From the NCBI RefSeq assembly GCF_041361345.1, contig NZ_JBGKAD010000001.1, positions 2,170,001-2,234,000 on the forward strand: a stretch of DNA of 64,000 nt, in the 5' to 3' direction. A program made the translations under genes and the position numbers. This document shows, one piece after another, positions 1 to 7,483 of the stretch (within the stretch, counting starts at the first letter, position 1; the number at the start of each line of letters is the position of its first letter). Origin of the DNA: Halobaculum sp. MBLA0147. GTDB taxonomy: Archaea > Halobacteriota > Halobacteria > Halobacteriales > Haloferacaceae. The notes beneath the pieces are model-generated. The model saw nothing but the letters and a program-made list of their open reading frames with translations. It did no database searches and was not told where the DNA came from.

Positions 1-36
1 GTCGCGCAGCTCCGCCGGCTCGATCTCGCCGTCCAT
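1..36 (-). CDS. 5' end of a truncated leftward gene
   Basis: Only the first twelve codons (MDGEIEPAELRD) of a leftward gene fall inside the window, open to the left edge. The acidic composition fits a haloarchaeal protein. No family can be named from so few residues, and a chance ATG cannot be excluded. Confidence 0.4.
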   Translation of the reverse strand, partial: MDGEIEPAELRD

Positions 37-70
37 ACCCACGCCACGGGTGGGGACGGCAAGAGCCCGT

Positions 71-172
71 CGTCACGGCACGACACTCGTCGTTACGAGC
101 CGACACGACGCCCACCGTCACGGCACGACGCTCGTCGTTACGAGCCGACACGACGCCCACCGTCACGGCACG
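71..172. repeat. 45-bp tandem repeat, about 2.3 copies
   Basis: Two full 45-bp units (71-115 and 116-160) differ at a single base and are followed by a partial third unit. Each unit contains a small inverted repeat, CTCGT/ACGAG around a CGTT loop. The array lies between the truncated leftward gene and the stop of the first NUDIX gene. It has no spacers, so it is a minisatellite and not a CRISPR. Confidence 0.85.
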
Positions 173-224
173 GGGCGACACCCGTGTCGACGGCGAGACG
201 GGCACGTCGAGAGGAGACAGTCCG

Positions 225-845
225 TCACAGGAGATCCGCCTCGCGAGCCCACAGCAACGGCGTCACCGTCCAGCCGGTTCGAACACCCTCCAGCGTCTCC
301 GCGAGGAACGTCTCAGGGTCGCGGCGGTGGACCGTCAGCCACTCCCCGTCGTCTGGATCGGGATCGCGTTCGGTGAGCGCCGTCGCGTACACGACGTGTC
401 TCGTCAGTCGGAGGACACCGGCCGGGTGGTACGCTCCGAGGTGGGTCGTCTCGCCGGCCTCGTAGCCGGTCTCCTCCCGGAGTTCTCTGCGTGCGGCCGC
501 GGCCGGCTCCTCGTCGTCTTCCACACCGCCGCCCGGACACGACTCGAACCGCCGGCGGAACCGGGGACGGTACTGCTCGACGGTGACGAGCCTGTCCGCC
601 TCTCGGTCGTGAGCGACGACCGCGACCGCTGGGTCCTGGCTGGCCCAGTAGTAGTCCGCGGTCTCGCCGTCTGGCCGGCGGACGCGGTCACGCCCGGTGT
701 CGACCCACGGGGTCTCGCGGAACGTCTCCGTCTCCACGACCGGCCACTCCGCGTTCGTCTCCGGCGCTACGCCGTTGGCGTCCGTCTCCGCCACCGCGTC
801 GTCCATCTCCGTCTCCGGCCCCACGTCGTCCGCGTCCCTACTCAC
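225..845 (-). CDS. NUDIX hydrolase (first of an overlapping pair)
   Basis: A 206-residue NUDIX hydrolase, a family that cleaves nucleoside diphosphates linked to another moiety. The box runs from G106 to Y128 with the exact spacing G-x5-E-x7-RE-x2-EE-x-G (E112, R120-E121, E124-E125, G127). EQYRPRFRR just before it resembles ADP-ribose pyrophosphatases. The first 35 residues are acidic and probably disordered. The GTG start overlaps the stop of the upstream NUDIX gene as GTGA, so the two are probably translationally coupled. The substrate cannot be read from sequence; ADP-ribose or a related nucleotide sugar is the likeliest guess. Confidence 0.85.
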   Translation of the reverse strand: MSRDADDVGPETEMDDAVAETDANGVAPETNAEWPVVETETFRETPWVDTGRDRVRRPDGETADYYWASQDPAVAVVAHDREADRLVTVEQYRPRFRRRFESCPGGGVEDDEEPAAAARRELREETGYEAGETTHLGAYHPAGVLRLTRHVVYATALTERDPDPDDGEWLTVHRRDPETFLAETLEGVRTGWTVTPLLWAREADLL

Positions 846-1537
846 AACAGCCCCTCCTCACTGGCGAGCAACACACCTTCGAGCGTCGCGTCGTTCGTCG
901 GCTGCTCGCGGGCGATGGCGACGGCCTCGTCGACGGGAACCGTCCGGGGTGTGAGGAACTCGTTGTCGTCGAGCGACTGTTCGACCGGCGTGAGGTCCTC
1001 GGCGAACACGAACCCGCGGCGGTGGCGCAACAGCCCGGTCGTGCAGGCCACGTCCTGTAACAAGGAGAGACTCCCGGCGTCGAAGCCCGTCTCCTCACGC
1101 AGCTCCCGGCGAGCAGCGGTCGTGTACGACTCCCCCGCCTCGACGATCCCCGCGGGCAGTTCCATCTGTGTCTCCCGGACGGTGGGGCGGTACTGTTCGA
1201 CGAACAACAACTGGTCGTCGGCCCGTGCCAGGACGACGACGGCGGTCGCCAACTCCGCCCAGTAGTAGCGTTTCGTCGTGCCGTTCGGCTGTTCGACGAG
1301 GTCGTAGCCGGCCTGCACCCAGCCGGTCTCGTACTCCAAGCTCGACTCCACCACCGGCCACGCCGGCTCCCCCGGCCAGTCGTGGCGGCGGCCGTCCTCG
1401 AGTAGTCCGGCCGGCGGTGCGGCCGGGTCGTCGTCAGTTCCGTCTGCGTCGTGGCTGCGCCCGTCTGCGTCGTTGCTGCGCCTGTCTGGGTCGTGTTCGC
1501 TCCCGTCTGCGTCGTGTCCACTGGCGTCCTCGGTCAC
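842..1537 (-). CDS. NUDIX hydrolase, ADP-ribose pyrophosphatase-like (second of pair)
   Basis: A 231-residue protein with a perfect NUDIX box at G130-F152 (E136, R144-E145, E148-E149, G151) and the FVEQYRPTVR strand usual before the box in ADP-ribose pyrophosphatases. The GTG at 1535-1537 is chosen because the frame farther upstream is arginine/serine-rich antisense sequence. Residues 8-34 are a repetitive acidic stretch (HDADGSE, HDPDRRS, NDADGRS, HDADG) coded by a 21-bp tandem repeat. Its last codons overlap the start of the next NUDIX gene, with which it shares most of its layout; the pair probably arose by duplication. Confidence 0.83.
   Translation of the reverse strand: MTEDASGHDADGSEHDPDRRSNDADGRSHDADGTDDDPAAPPAGLLEDGRRHDWPGEPAWPVVESSLEYETGWVQAGYDLVEQPNGTTKRYYWAELATAVVVLARADDQLLFVEQYRPTVRETQMELPAGIVEAGESYTTAARRELREETGFDAGSLSLLQDVACTTGLLRHRRGFVFAEDLTPVEQSLDDNEFLTPRTVPVDEAVAIAREQPTNDATLEGVLLASEEGLL
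1441..1524. repeat. 21-bp coding tandem repeat, four copies
   Basis: Four in-phase 21-bp units (1441, 1462, 1483, 1504) encode seven-residue acidic repeats near the N-terminus of the second NUDIX protein. Units one and two differ at one base; units three and four are more diverged. The length is a multiple of three, so copy-number change keeps the frame. Confidence 0.75.
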
Positions 1538-1625
1538 GACCCCACTCCGGGCGCCGCGGGCCTCTCCGTTTCGGTTCTGCGGCAGAGTGGCGGTCCGGGA
1601 GACGGCCACGGAGAGCAGCCGACCG

Positions 1626-2027
1626 TCAGTTCTGCGCGACGCGGACGCGGTAGCGTGTCCCCTCGAACTCGACGAAGACGCCGTCGGTCGTCGTCGCGTT
1701 CGCGGGGGCGAACGACCGGAACGACTCCAGTTCGTCGAACGGGGAGTGGGTGAACGACTCCTTGACCCCGACCGGGCCGCGGCGGTACGGCTTCGAGCGG
1801 TTCGCGGGGCCCTCGACGGCGGAGAAGAAGTACTCGAAGCGGCGCCGCGTGAGGTCGTCGGTCCCCTCGGCGGTGAGGTTGTACGCCGGGCCGGACTCGG
1901 CGGTCGGCTCCGCGGTGAGGTAGTACGGCTCCCCCGAGCCGAGCAGCGAGGGGACGGCCCCCAACGCGAGGAGGACGAGGACCGACGCGAGGAGGCCGTA
2001 CACGAACTTCCGCGTGATCGGGCGCAT
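1626..2027 (-). CDS. Small membrane-anchored hypothetical protein
   Basis: A 133-residue protein with one hydrophobic helix at about 9-31 (FVYGLLASVLVLLALGAV) after a short basic start. The following soluble part, probably outside the cell, carries three potential N-glycosylation sites (NLT, NRS, NAT). No known domain is recognised. The ATG lies 36 nt after the stop of the next leftward gene, so the two may share a transcript. The function is unknown; a small surface lipoprotein-like or pilus-associated protein is possible but unsupported. Confidence 0.65.
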   Translation of the reverse strand: MRPITRKFVYGLLASVLVLLALGAVPSLLGSGEPYYLTAEPTAESGPAYNLTAEGTDDLTRRRFEYFFSAVEGPANRSKPYRRGPVGVKESFTHSPFDELESFRSFAPANATTTDGVFVEFEGTRYRVRVAQN

Positions 2028-2063
2028 ACGACCACTACCCGACTCGGGCGCAAACCCGTTACG

Positions 2064-2600
2064 TTACGCCTCGGGGTCGGCGGGGTCGTCGACACCCGGC
2101 TCGTCGCCGTCGACGGTGCCGTCTCGACTCCCGCCATCTCCGCTGTCTCCGTCCGTCTCGTCGAGTACGTCGCGGTAGAGTCGCCCGAACGCCTGACGGC
2201 GGAGGGTGCCGACGGCGGCCTCGCGTTCGTCGACGAAGGTGGCGGCGACGACGTGGTCGGCGAACGGCGGCGCGTGCCAGACGACGCGGTCGGCGTGCTC
2301 GCTCCCCTCGACGACCGGCTCGTACTCGGGGTTGGCGTCACACCACGCCTCGAACGCCGCGCGGTCGCCGACCTGGACCGCCAACAGCGAGGCGAACAGG
2401 GCGTCGCGGACGGACGCGATCACGTCCTCGTCGACACGGTCGGCGTACTCTGCGCGGTCGAACGCCATCGCCTTCGCCGCCTCGCGGGTGACCACCTTCG
2501 CCGTCGCGACCAACGACGCGTACTCCTCGCGGGCCGCCGCGACCGTCTCGGGTGCGAGTGTCCCCTCGCGCTCGACAGTCGTGTCGGTGTCGTCGTCCAT
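2064..2600 (-). CDS. Conserved haloarchaeal protein, DUF5809-like
   Basis: A 178-residue acidic soluble protein with a mainly helical core (residues 15-140) containing VRDALFASLLAVQVGD and FEAWCDAN, then a disordered Asp/Gly/Ser tail. It resembles the haloarchaeal family I recall as DUF5809; this is from memory, not a search. The ATG at 2598-2600 is chosen because the frame beyond it is low-quality antisense sequence. No catalytic motif is visible and the function is unknown. It is divergent from the third NUDIX gene. Confidence 0.7.
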   Translation of the reverse strand: MDDDTDTTVEREGTLAPETVAAAREEYASLVATAKVVTREAAKAMAFDRAEYADRVDEDVIASVRDALFASLLAVQVGDRAAFEAWCDANPEYEPVVEGSEHADRVVWHAPPFADHVVAATFVDEREAAVGTLRRQAFGRLYRDVLDETDGDSGDGGSRDGTVDGDEPGVDDPADPEA

Positions 2601-2744
2601 ACGACACGCTGAGGCGGCGACGCGAAAGAGTCGTTCGACCCGTCCGCGACGCGCGCGTCGAGCAGGTACCGAGCCGGACCGACGGTCGGGACGGGAGCCC
2701 GCATCTCCCGTCGTTTGAAGTGTCCGCTCGGCGACGCCGCGACC

Positions 2745-3188
2745 GTGGACGAGTACGGTTACGTCGTGAACGTCGACGGAGCGGTGTACCGAGACGGCGA
2801 GTACCTCCTGATCGAGCGGGCGGCCGACGAGGCCCACGCCGCCGGAGTGCTCGGGCTCCCCGGCGGCAAACTGGAGGCGCCACCCGGGGAGCGCGACGCA
2901 CTCGATGCCACCGTCCGGCGAGAACTCCGCGAGGAGGTCGGTGTCGTGGTCGACCGCGTCACGGTCGTCGCCAGCGGGACCTTCGAGACCGACGACGGCA
3001 CCGCGTGTCTGAACGTCGTCTGCCTGTGCGAGTACGCCGACGGAGAGGCGCGCCCGGTCGCGGCCGACGAGGTCGCGGGCGTCGAGTGGGTGTCGCTCGC
3101 GGCGCTCGACGAGCGGTCCGACGTACCAGGGTACACGGAGCGGTACCTCCGCGACGCGGACGAGGCACGCCCCGACCGCGGGTGGTGA
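2745..3188 (+). CDS. NUDIX hydrolase (third in the cluster)
   Basis: A 147-residue NUDIX protein whose box begins LPGGKLEAPPGE and ends RRELREEVGV. The stretch between the GG and the RE pair is about four residues longer than the classic spacing, so the loop is slightly expanded. The GTG at 2745 gives MDEYGYVVNVDGAVYRDGEYLL, a typical first strand; a TTG ten codons earlier is less likely. LPGGK suggests a housecleaning nucleotide pyrophosphatase of the MutT/ADPRase kind. It is transcribed away from the two NUDIX genes to its left and is not closely similar to them. Confidence 0.82.
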   Translation: MDEYGYVVNVDGAVYRDGEYLLIERAADEAHAAGVLGLPGGKLEAPPGERDALDATVRRELREEVGVVVDRVTVVASGTFETDDGTACLNVVCLCEYADGEARPVAADEVAGVEWVSLAALDERSDVPGYTERYLRDADEARPDRGW

Positions 3189-3303
3189 GGCGACTCGCTC
3201 GGCCGAGTGCGGAGTCACGTGACCGGACGAACCCCCCGTGGCCGACCGAATCGGGGAGCCGGTCGACCGGACGACTCTTGCCCGTAGAGTCGCTGGTACG
3301 GTC

Positions 3304-3981
3304 GTGACAGAACGACTCCGCGAGGGCGTCTGGTGGATCGAGGGGTCGGCGTCGAACGTCTTCCTCGTCGAGGACGACGACGATCTCGTCTTGCTCGACG
3401 CCGGGACGCCGAGCGACGCCGACGCGATCCGGGAGGGGGTCGTCGCGGCGGGGCACGCGGTCGCCGATGTGGACCGCGTGCTGCTCACCCACTACGACTA
3501 CGACCACGTCGGGGCGCTGGCGACACTGCCGGCGCTCGACGCGCCGGTGTACGCCCACGAGCCGGACGCCTCCTTCCTCGACGGGAGTGCGACACCCGGG
3601 CTCTGGCCCCACAAGGCGCTGCTCCAGCGAGTGACCCGCCCGTTCCTCGACCACCCGTCGCTGCCGGTCGAACGAGTCGCGGACGGCGAGACGGTCGGGA
3701 GCTTCACCGCCCACCACACACCGGGACACGGCCCCGGCCACCTCGCGTGGGTGAGCGAGCGGCTCGACACGGCGTTCCTGGGTGACCTGGTGCGCGAGGC
3801 CGACGGCGCGTTGTCCCCGTCCCCGTGGGTCGTCAGCTACGACACCGCGACCGTCGCCGACAGCGTCCGGCAGTTGGCCGACCGCGACCCGACCGTCTCC
3901 GTCGCCGGCATGGGTCACGGGACGCCGCTGCAGACCGGCGCGAGCGACGCCCTCCGACGACTGGCGGTCGAACTCGACTGA
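3304..3981 (+). CDS. Metallo-beta-lactamase-fold hydrolase
   Basis: A 225-residue MBL-fold protein. The metal-binding motif reads THYDYDHVG (H63, D65, D67, H68), so the second His of the usual HxHxDH is Asp. The remaining ligands are present: TPGH (H142), FLGD (D161) and a C-terminal GMGHG. The GTG at 3304 is preferred over one 22 codons upstream because MTERLREGVWWIEG starts directly at the first strand. A glyoxalase II- or lactonase-like hydrolase is likely; the substrate is unknown. It stands alone between the third NUDIX gene and the regulator. Confidence 0.8.
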   Translation: MTERLREGVWWIEGSASNVFLVEDDDDLVLLDAGTPSDADAIREGVVAAGHAVADVDRVLLTHYDYDHVGALATLPALDAPVYAHEPDASFLDGSATPGLWPHKALLQRVTRPFLDHPSLPVERVADGETVGSFTAHHTPGHGPGHLAWVSERLDTAFLGDLVREADGALSPSPWVVSYDTATVADSVRQLADRDPTVSVAGMGHGTPLQTGASDALRRLAVELD

Positions 3982-4042
3982 CCACTCCCCCCACCGACGG
4001 TGTCGACATACACCGAAGATCGGGTGAAACTCGTCAGAAACG

Positions 4043-4048
4043 TTTAGT
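4043..4048 (+). promoter_or_regulatory. TATA-like box for the membrane regulator gene
   Basis: TTTAGT lies 25 nt before the ATG at 4073 in a locally AT-richer stretch. That spacing fits a leaderless haloarchaeal transcript. Confidence 0.55.
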
Positions 4049-4072
4049 TCTCTTGTGTGGTACGTATCCTCA

Positions 4073-4813
4073 ATGTCAGAGTCGATTCCGTCGGATCCCG
4101 ACGAGCAGGACCCGGAGTCGGGCGAGCGAGTCCAGCGCGCCGACGGCGGCGTCGTCACCGACGAGCCCCGCCGGCTCCTGGGTCGGGAGGCGACCGCGGA
4201 GGCGGCGGGCACGGTCGGCGAGTCGGGGAAGGCGTCCGAGGCAGCCACGACGACGCCGGACGCGACGACGACCGACGACGACGTGCGACTCTGTTGGCTC
4301 GACGGAGACGACGCGGCCACGTTGATCGAGTCGTTGTCCTCCGAGACCGCGCGATCGATCCTCACGGCGTTACACGAGCGGCCGCGGACCGCCTCGGAGT
4401 TGGCCGAGGCGGCCGACACCTCCGTCCAGAACGTGCGCCACCACCTCGACAACCTCCGCGACGCGGACCTCGCGGAGGTGAGCGACACCCGGTACTCGGT
4501 CAAGGGGCGCGAGATGGACGTGTACGCGCCGACGGACGAACAGACCGTCGTCGCCGTCGGTCGCGAGACGGAGGAGTCGTCGTTGCTCGACTCCCTGCGG
4601 AGTCTGTTGGGCGGCGTCGCCGTCCTCGCCGCCGGCAGTCTCCTCGTCCAGGCGACGTTCGGTGGCGGCGGCGGTGGCGTGACACGGGTGCCCGACGCCG
4701 TCGGCGGGACGGCGGCACAGACGGGCGGTGTCGCACCCGGACTCCTCTTCTTCGCCGGTGGACTGCTCGTGGCGGCGACCGTCCTCGCGCTCGCGAGACG
4801 CGACCGTCGGTGA
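4073..4813 (+). CDS. Membrane-attached ArsR-like winged-helix regulator
   Basis: A 246-residue protein. Residues 1-75 are acidic and disordered. Residues 80-150 form a winged helix (SETARSILTALHERPRTASE, then LAEAADTSVQNVRHHLDNL) of the ArsR-like type, with VKGREMDVYAP as the wing. Two hydrophobic segments follow (about 173-190 and 215-237), separated by a Gly-rich loop. The protein is therefore probably a DNA-binding domain tethered to the membrane, an architecture common in haloarchaea. The ATG preceded by the TATA-like box is chosen as start. Targets are unknown; the subtilase-like gene 117 nt downstream on the same strand is a candidate. Confidence 0.8.
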   Translation: MSESIPSDPDEQDPESGERVQRADGGVVTDEPRRLLGREATAEAAGTVGESGKASEAATTTPDATTTDDDVRLCWLDGDDAATLIESLSSETARSILTALHERPRTASELAEAADTSVQNVRHHLDNLRDADLAEVSDTRYSVKGREMDVYAPTDEQTVVAVGRETEESSLLDSLRSLLGGVAVLAAGSLLVQATFGGGGGGVTRVPDAVGGTAAQTGGVAPGLLFFAGGLLVAATVLALARRDRR

Positions 4814-4930
4814 GGTGATCGACGTGACACCGCTCTCTGATCGCGGTGTCGTCGTCCCGTCGCCCGACGAGCCGTCCGTCCCACGAGACGGGGGTGACAG
4901 ACCGGCGAGCGGCACGCCGGTCGGCGGGGC

Positions 4931-6211
4931 GTGACCGCCGGGCGGCGGCAGGTACAGGGAGTGATCCTCGTCGCGCTGTTGGTGTGTAGCACCGCGACCG
5001 CCGGGGTGGTCGACGGGACGACGGCCGTCGGCGACGACCGGTTCCTCCCGGACGAACTCCACACCTTCGCGGCCGGTGACACCGCGTCGGTCGGCGGTGC
5101 CGACGGGCCGCGCGTGGGTGACACCACGGGTGCGACACCACGAGACGGGACGGTCCGTGTCGGCGTCGTCGGGAGTGCCTTCGATCCGGACCACGCCTCC
5201 GTGGCGGGACGCGTCGACGGGCACAGGCGACTCGGTGGTGGCCCGTTCGGCCTCCAGCGGACGAGTGAGACGAGTCACGACACGGCGGTCGCCGAGATCG
5301 TCGCCGAACGGAGTCCCTCGGCCCGGCTCTACCTCGCGAGTGTCGGGGCCAGTCCGACGCCCGACCGGTACGCGACGGCCGTCGACTGGCTGCTGGCGAA
5401 CGACGTGGACGTGATCGTCGACGCCGGGAGCTACTTCCCGCGGACGGACGACGCCCTGCGGCAGTTCGAGCGCGTCGCCGGCCGCGCCGCCGGGGAGGGT
5501 GCCGTGTTCGTCACCTCGGCGGGCAACTACGCCGAGCGGCACTGGCGCGGTCGCGTGAGCGACCCCGGGTGGGCCGCGTTCGACCGGTCGGGGGCCACCC
5601 GGAACCCACTCGGTGAGGGGATCACGGACGGTCGCGTGACACTCCGTCTCTACTGGGAGAGTGACGCGAACTACGACCTCTACGTCTACCGGCGCGTGCC
5701 GGACGGGCCGGACGAACTCGTCGCCAGTTCGACCCGCGACGCCGGGCGCGTCGAGGCCGTCGACACCCGGCTGTCGGGCGGCGAGTACTACGTCCGGGTG
5801 TACGGCCACGGCGGTACCGGGACCGTCGACCTGTTCGCGGCGCGGACGCAGTTGGGCCACACGACGGCGACGGGGAGCGCACTCCCGCCGGCGACGGTCG
5901 ACGGCGTCGTCTCCGTCGGCGCCGTGACGGACGCCGGCCGCGTCGAACCGTACAGTTCGGACGGCGAGGACGTGAGCGCGATCGACACGGTCGACACGGA
6001 CGCCGCGGGGCGGTTCGAGGGGACCTCCGCCGCCGCGCCGGTCGTCGCCGGCACCGTGAGTACGATGGTCGCACACGCCGGCAGCGACGGCGTGGCGCCG
6101 ACACGCGTCGAGGAGATCCTCCGCGAGACCGCAGACGGCCGCTACGACCGGGTCGACCCCGACCAGGCGGTGGCGCGGGCAGAGAACGTGACCGCCGGAG
6201 GACCCTCGTGA
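4931..6211 (+). CDS. Secreted subtilase-like protein with a degenerate active site
   Basis: A 426-residue protein with an N-terminal signal (about 8-25) and a subtilisin (S8) layout. The His motif is SHDTAVAEIVAE (H116), the oxyanion Asn lies in TSAGN (N199) and the nucleophile in EGTSAAAP (S366). The first motif, normally containing catalytic Asp, reads VRVGVVGSAFDPDH: the Asp position is Gly81 (GGG), two base changes from any Asp codon. A PPC-like beta domain (about 233-305, YWESDANYDLYVYRR) sits between the Asn and Ser motifs. It may be a pseudoprotease, or use one of the nearby Asp residues. The GTG start is used; the next gene overlaps it by 4 nt. Confidence 0.75.
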   Translation: MTAGRRQVQGVILVALLVCSTATAGVVDGTTAVGDDRFLPDELHTFAAGDTASVGGADGPRVGDTTGATPRDGTVRVGVVGSAFDPDHASVAGRVDGHRRLGGGPFGLQRTSETSHDTAVAEIVAERSPSARLYLASVGASPTPDRYATAVDWLLANDVDVIVDAGSYFPRTDDALRQFERVAGRAAGEGAVFVTSAGNYAERHWRGRVSDPGWAAFDRSGATRNPLGEGITDGRVTLRLYWESDANYDLYVYRRVPDGPDELVASSTRDAGRVEAVDTRLSGGEYYVRVYGHGGTGTVDLFAARTQLGHTTATGSALPPATVDGVVSVGAVTDAGRVEPYSSDGEDVSAIDTVDTDAAGRFEGTSAAAPVVAGTVSTMVAHAGSDGVAPTRVEEILRETADGRYDRVDPDQAVARAENVTAGGPS

Positions 6212-6630
6212 CCGACACCTCACACGGCGCCGCCGACGGTGACGGGTGGCTCCCGGAGCGGCCGCTCGGCGACCGAATCGCGGAGTACTGGGAGTGGGTC
6301 GCGGTCGCGTTGTTCCTGTTGACGACCGTCGACACACTGACGACGGCGTACGCGGCGGCGGCGGTCGGTGTCGCCTACGAGGGGAACCCGCTGGTCCGGC
6401 ACCTACTCGCGCGGTCGGTGTTCGCGGTCGCGGCCGTCAACGTCGCCGCCGCGGTCGTCGCCGCCGTCGGGTTCCGTGGCGTCGTGGCGACGCTGCGGCG
6501 GACGCCGCCGCGCGTGCGACCGTACTACGCGCTGGTCGTCGAGGTGTGGCTCGGGCTGCTCGTCGCCGCCGGACTCCTCGTGTTCGCCAACAACGTCGCC
6601 GTGATCGTGCTCGGGGAGAGTCTGTTGTGA
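6208..6630 (+). CDS. Small polytopic membrane protein, DUF5658-like
   Basis: A 140-residue protein with four predicted membrane helices (about 30-52, 66-90, 104-125 and a C-terminal hydrophobic end). LTTVDTLTTAYAAAAVGVAY followed by EGNPLVRHLL resembles the DUF5658 pattern (recalled, not searched). Its GTG overlaps the subtilase-like gene's TGA as GTGA, so the two are probably co-translated. The role is unknown; partnership with the secreted subtilase-like protein is an inference from coupling only. Confidence 0.7.
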   Translation: MTDTSHGAADGDGWLPERPLGDRIAEYWEWVAVALFLLTTVDTLTTAYAAAAVGVAYEGNPLVRHLLARSVFAVAAVNVAAAVVAAVGFRGVVATLRRTPPRVRPYYALVVEVWLGLLVAAGLLVFANNVAVIVLGESLL

Positions 6631-6748
6631 GAGCGGCGTGGCAGCGGAGCGGCGGCATGGCACCACGGCGACGCAGCGGCACGGCGCCACGGCGACACCG
6701 CTCGTCGCCTCTTCGTGAGGGCGTCACACGGCCGAACGCCGTTCGACG

Positions 6749-6758
6749 GTCTTAAGAC
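6749..6758 (+). promoter_or_regulatory. Promoter of the ribosomal stalk operon
   Basis: GTCTTAAGAC, a perfect 10-bp palindrome with a TATA-like centre, is the best promoter before uL1. Initiation about 25 nt downstream would leave a leader of about 65 nt. Confidence 0.5.
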
Positions 6759-6779
6759 GCTCGTCCGTGACGTTTCCGA

Positions 6780-6844
6780 CGAGACAGGCATCCGCCTGTT
6801 TCACTGACCCGTAGGAGCGTTCCTGCGTACTACGGAGGTGAAAG
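6780..6844 (+). promoter_or_regulatory. Structured leader of uL1 mRNA, possible uL1 autoregulatory site
   Basis: The leader contains a 6-bp hairpin ACAGGC/GCCTGT with an ATCC loop (6784-6799). A second inverted repeat, CGTAG (6810-6814) with CTACG (6830-6834), touches the first base of the strong Shine-Dalgarno GGAGGTG (6834-6840). In archaea including Halobacterium, uL1 is known to repress its own operon by binding an mRNA copy of its 23S rRNA site. GTAGGAGCG here recalls that site. The assignment is an inference from position and structure. Confidence 0.5.
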
Positions 6845-7483
6845 ATGGCAGATTCAATCGAAGACGCAGTCTCCCAGGCGCTCGAGGAGGCCCCCGGTCG
6901 CAACTTCACGGAGACCGTGGACCTCGCAGTCAACTTGCGCGATCTGGATCTGAACGACCCGTCGAATCGTGTCGACGAGGAGGTCGTCCTGCCGGCCGGT
7001 ACCGGTCAGGAGACCTCCATCGTCGTGATCGCGGAGGGCGAGACCGCCCTCCGTGCGGAAGACGTCGCCGACGAGGTGCTGTCGGGCGACGACCTCGCGG
7101 ACCTCGCGGACGACGAGGACCGCGCCAAGGACCTGGCGGAGGAGACGGACTTCTTCGTCGCCGAGGAGGCGCTGATGCAAGACGTGGCGTCGAACCTCGG
7201 TCGCATCCTCGGTCCCCGTGGGAAGATGCCGACGCCGCTGGGCGTCGACGAGGACGTCGTCGAGACCGTCAACCGCATGACCAACACGGTCCAGCTCCGG
7301 TCCGGTGACCGACGCACGTTCCACACGCGTGTCGGTGCCGAGGAGATGGACGCGGAGGACGTCGCCGACAACATCGGCGTCATCCTCCGTCGGCTGGAGG
7401 CGGACCTCGAGAAGGGGCCGTTGAACATCGACAGCGTCTACGTCAAGACGACGATGGGACCGGCCGTGGAGGTGCCCGCATGA
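6845..7483 (+). CDS. rpl1: 50S ribosomal protein L1 (uL1)
   Basis: A 212-residue archaeal uL1, the protein of the mobile L1 stalk that helps tRNA leave the E site. Recognisable are the [20 protein letters not shown] start, [11 protein letters not shown] in the middle and the C-terminal strand [14 protein letters not shown]. The length is normal for the family. A Shine-Dalgarno GGAGGTG lies 4 nt before the ATG, unlike the leaderless genes around it. The stop overlaps the uL10 ATG by 4 nt. The usual upstream partner uL11 is not in the window. Confidence 0.96.
   Translation: MADSIEDAVSQALEEAPGRNFTETVDLAVNLRDLDLNDPSNRVDEEVVLPAGTGQETSIVVIAEGETALRAEDVADEVLSGDDLADLADDEDRAKDLAEETDFFVAEEALMQDVASNLGRILGPRGKMPTPLGVDEDVVETVNRMTNTVQLRSGDRRTFHTRVGAEEMDAEDVADNIGVILRRLEADLEKGPLNIDSVYVKTTMGPAVEVPA

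Noticed and set aside
71-172. Possible CRISPR array at the left edge (also 8941-9077, 12393-12502 and 41832-41983)
   Set aside because: Repeats are directly abutting with no unique spacers, and no cas genes are present. They are minisatellites.
842-2341. A 499-codon leftward open frame extending the second NUDIX gene upstream
   Set aside because: The upstream half is Ser/Arg/Pro-rich antisense sequence over other genes. The NUDIX protein starts at GTG 1535-1537.
2959-5127. A 722-codon leftward open frame
   Set aside because: Arg/Ser/Pro-rich with no domain, lying opposite the third NUDIX, MBL and regulator genes, which have recognisable motifs. Such shadow frames are normal in very GC-rich DNA.
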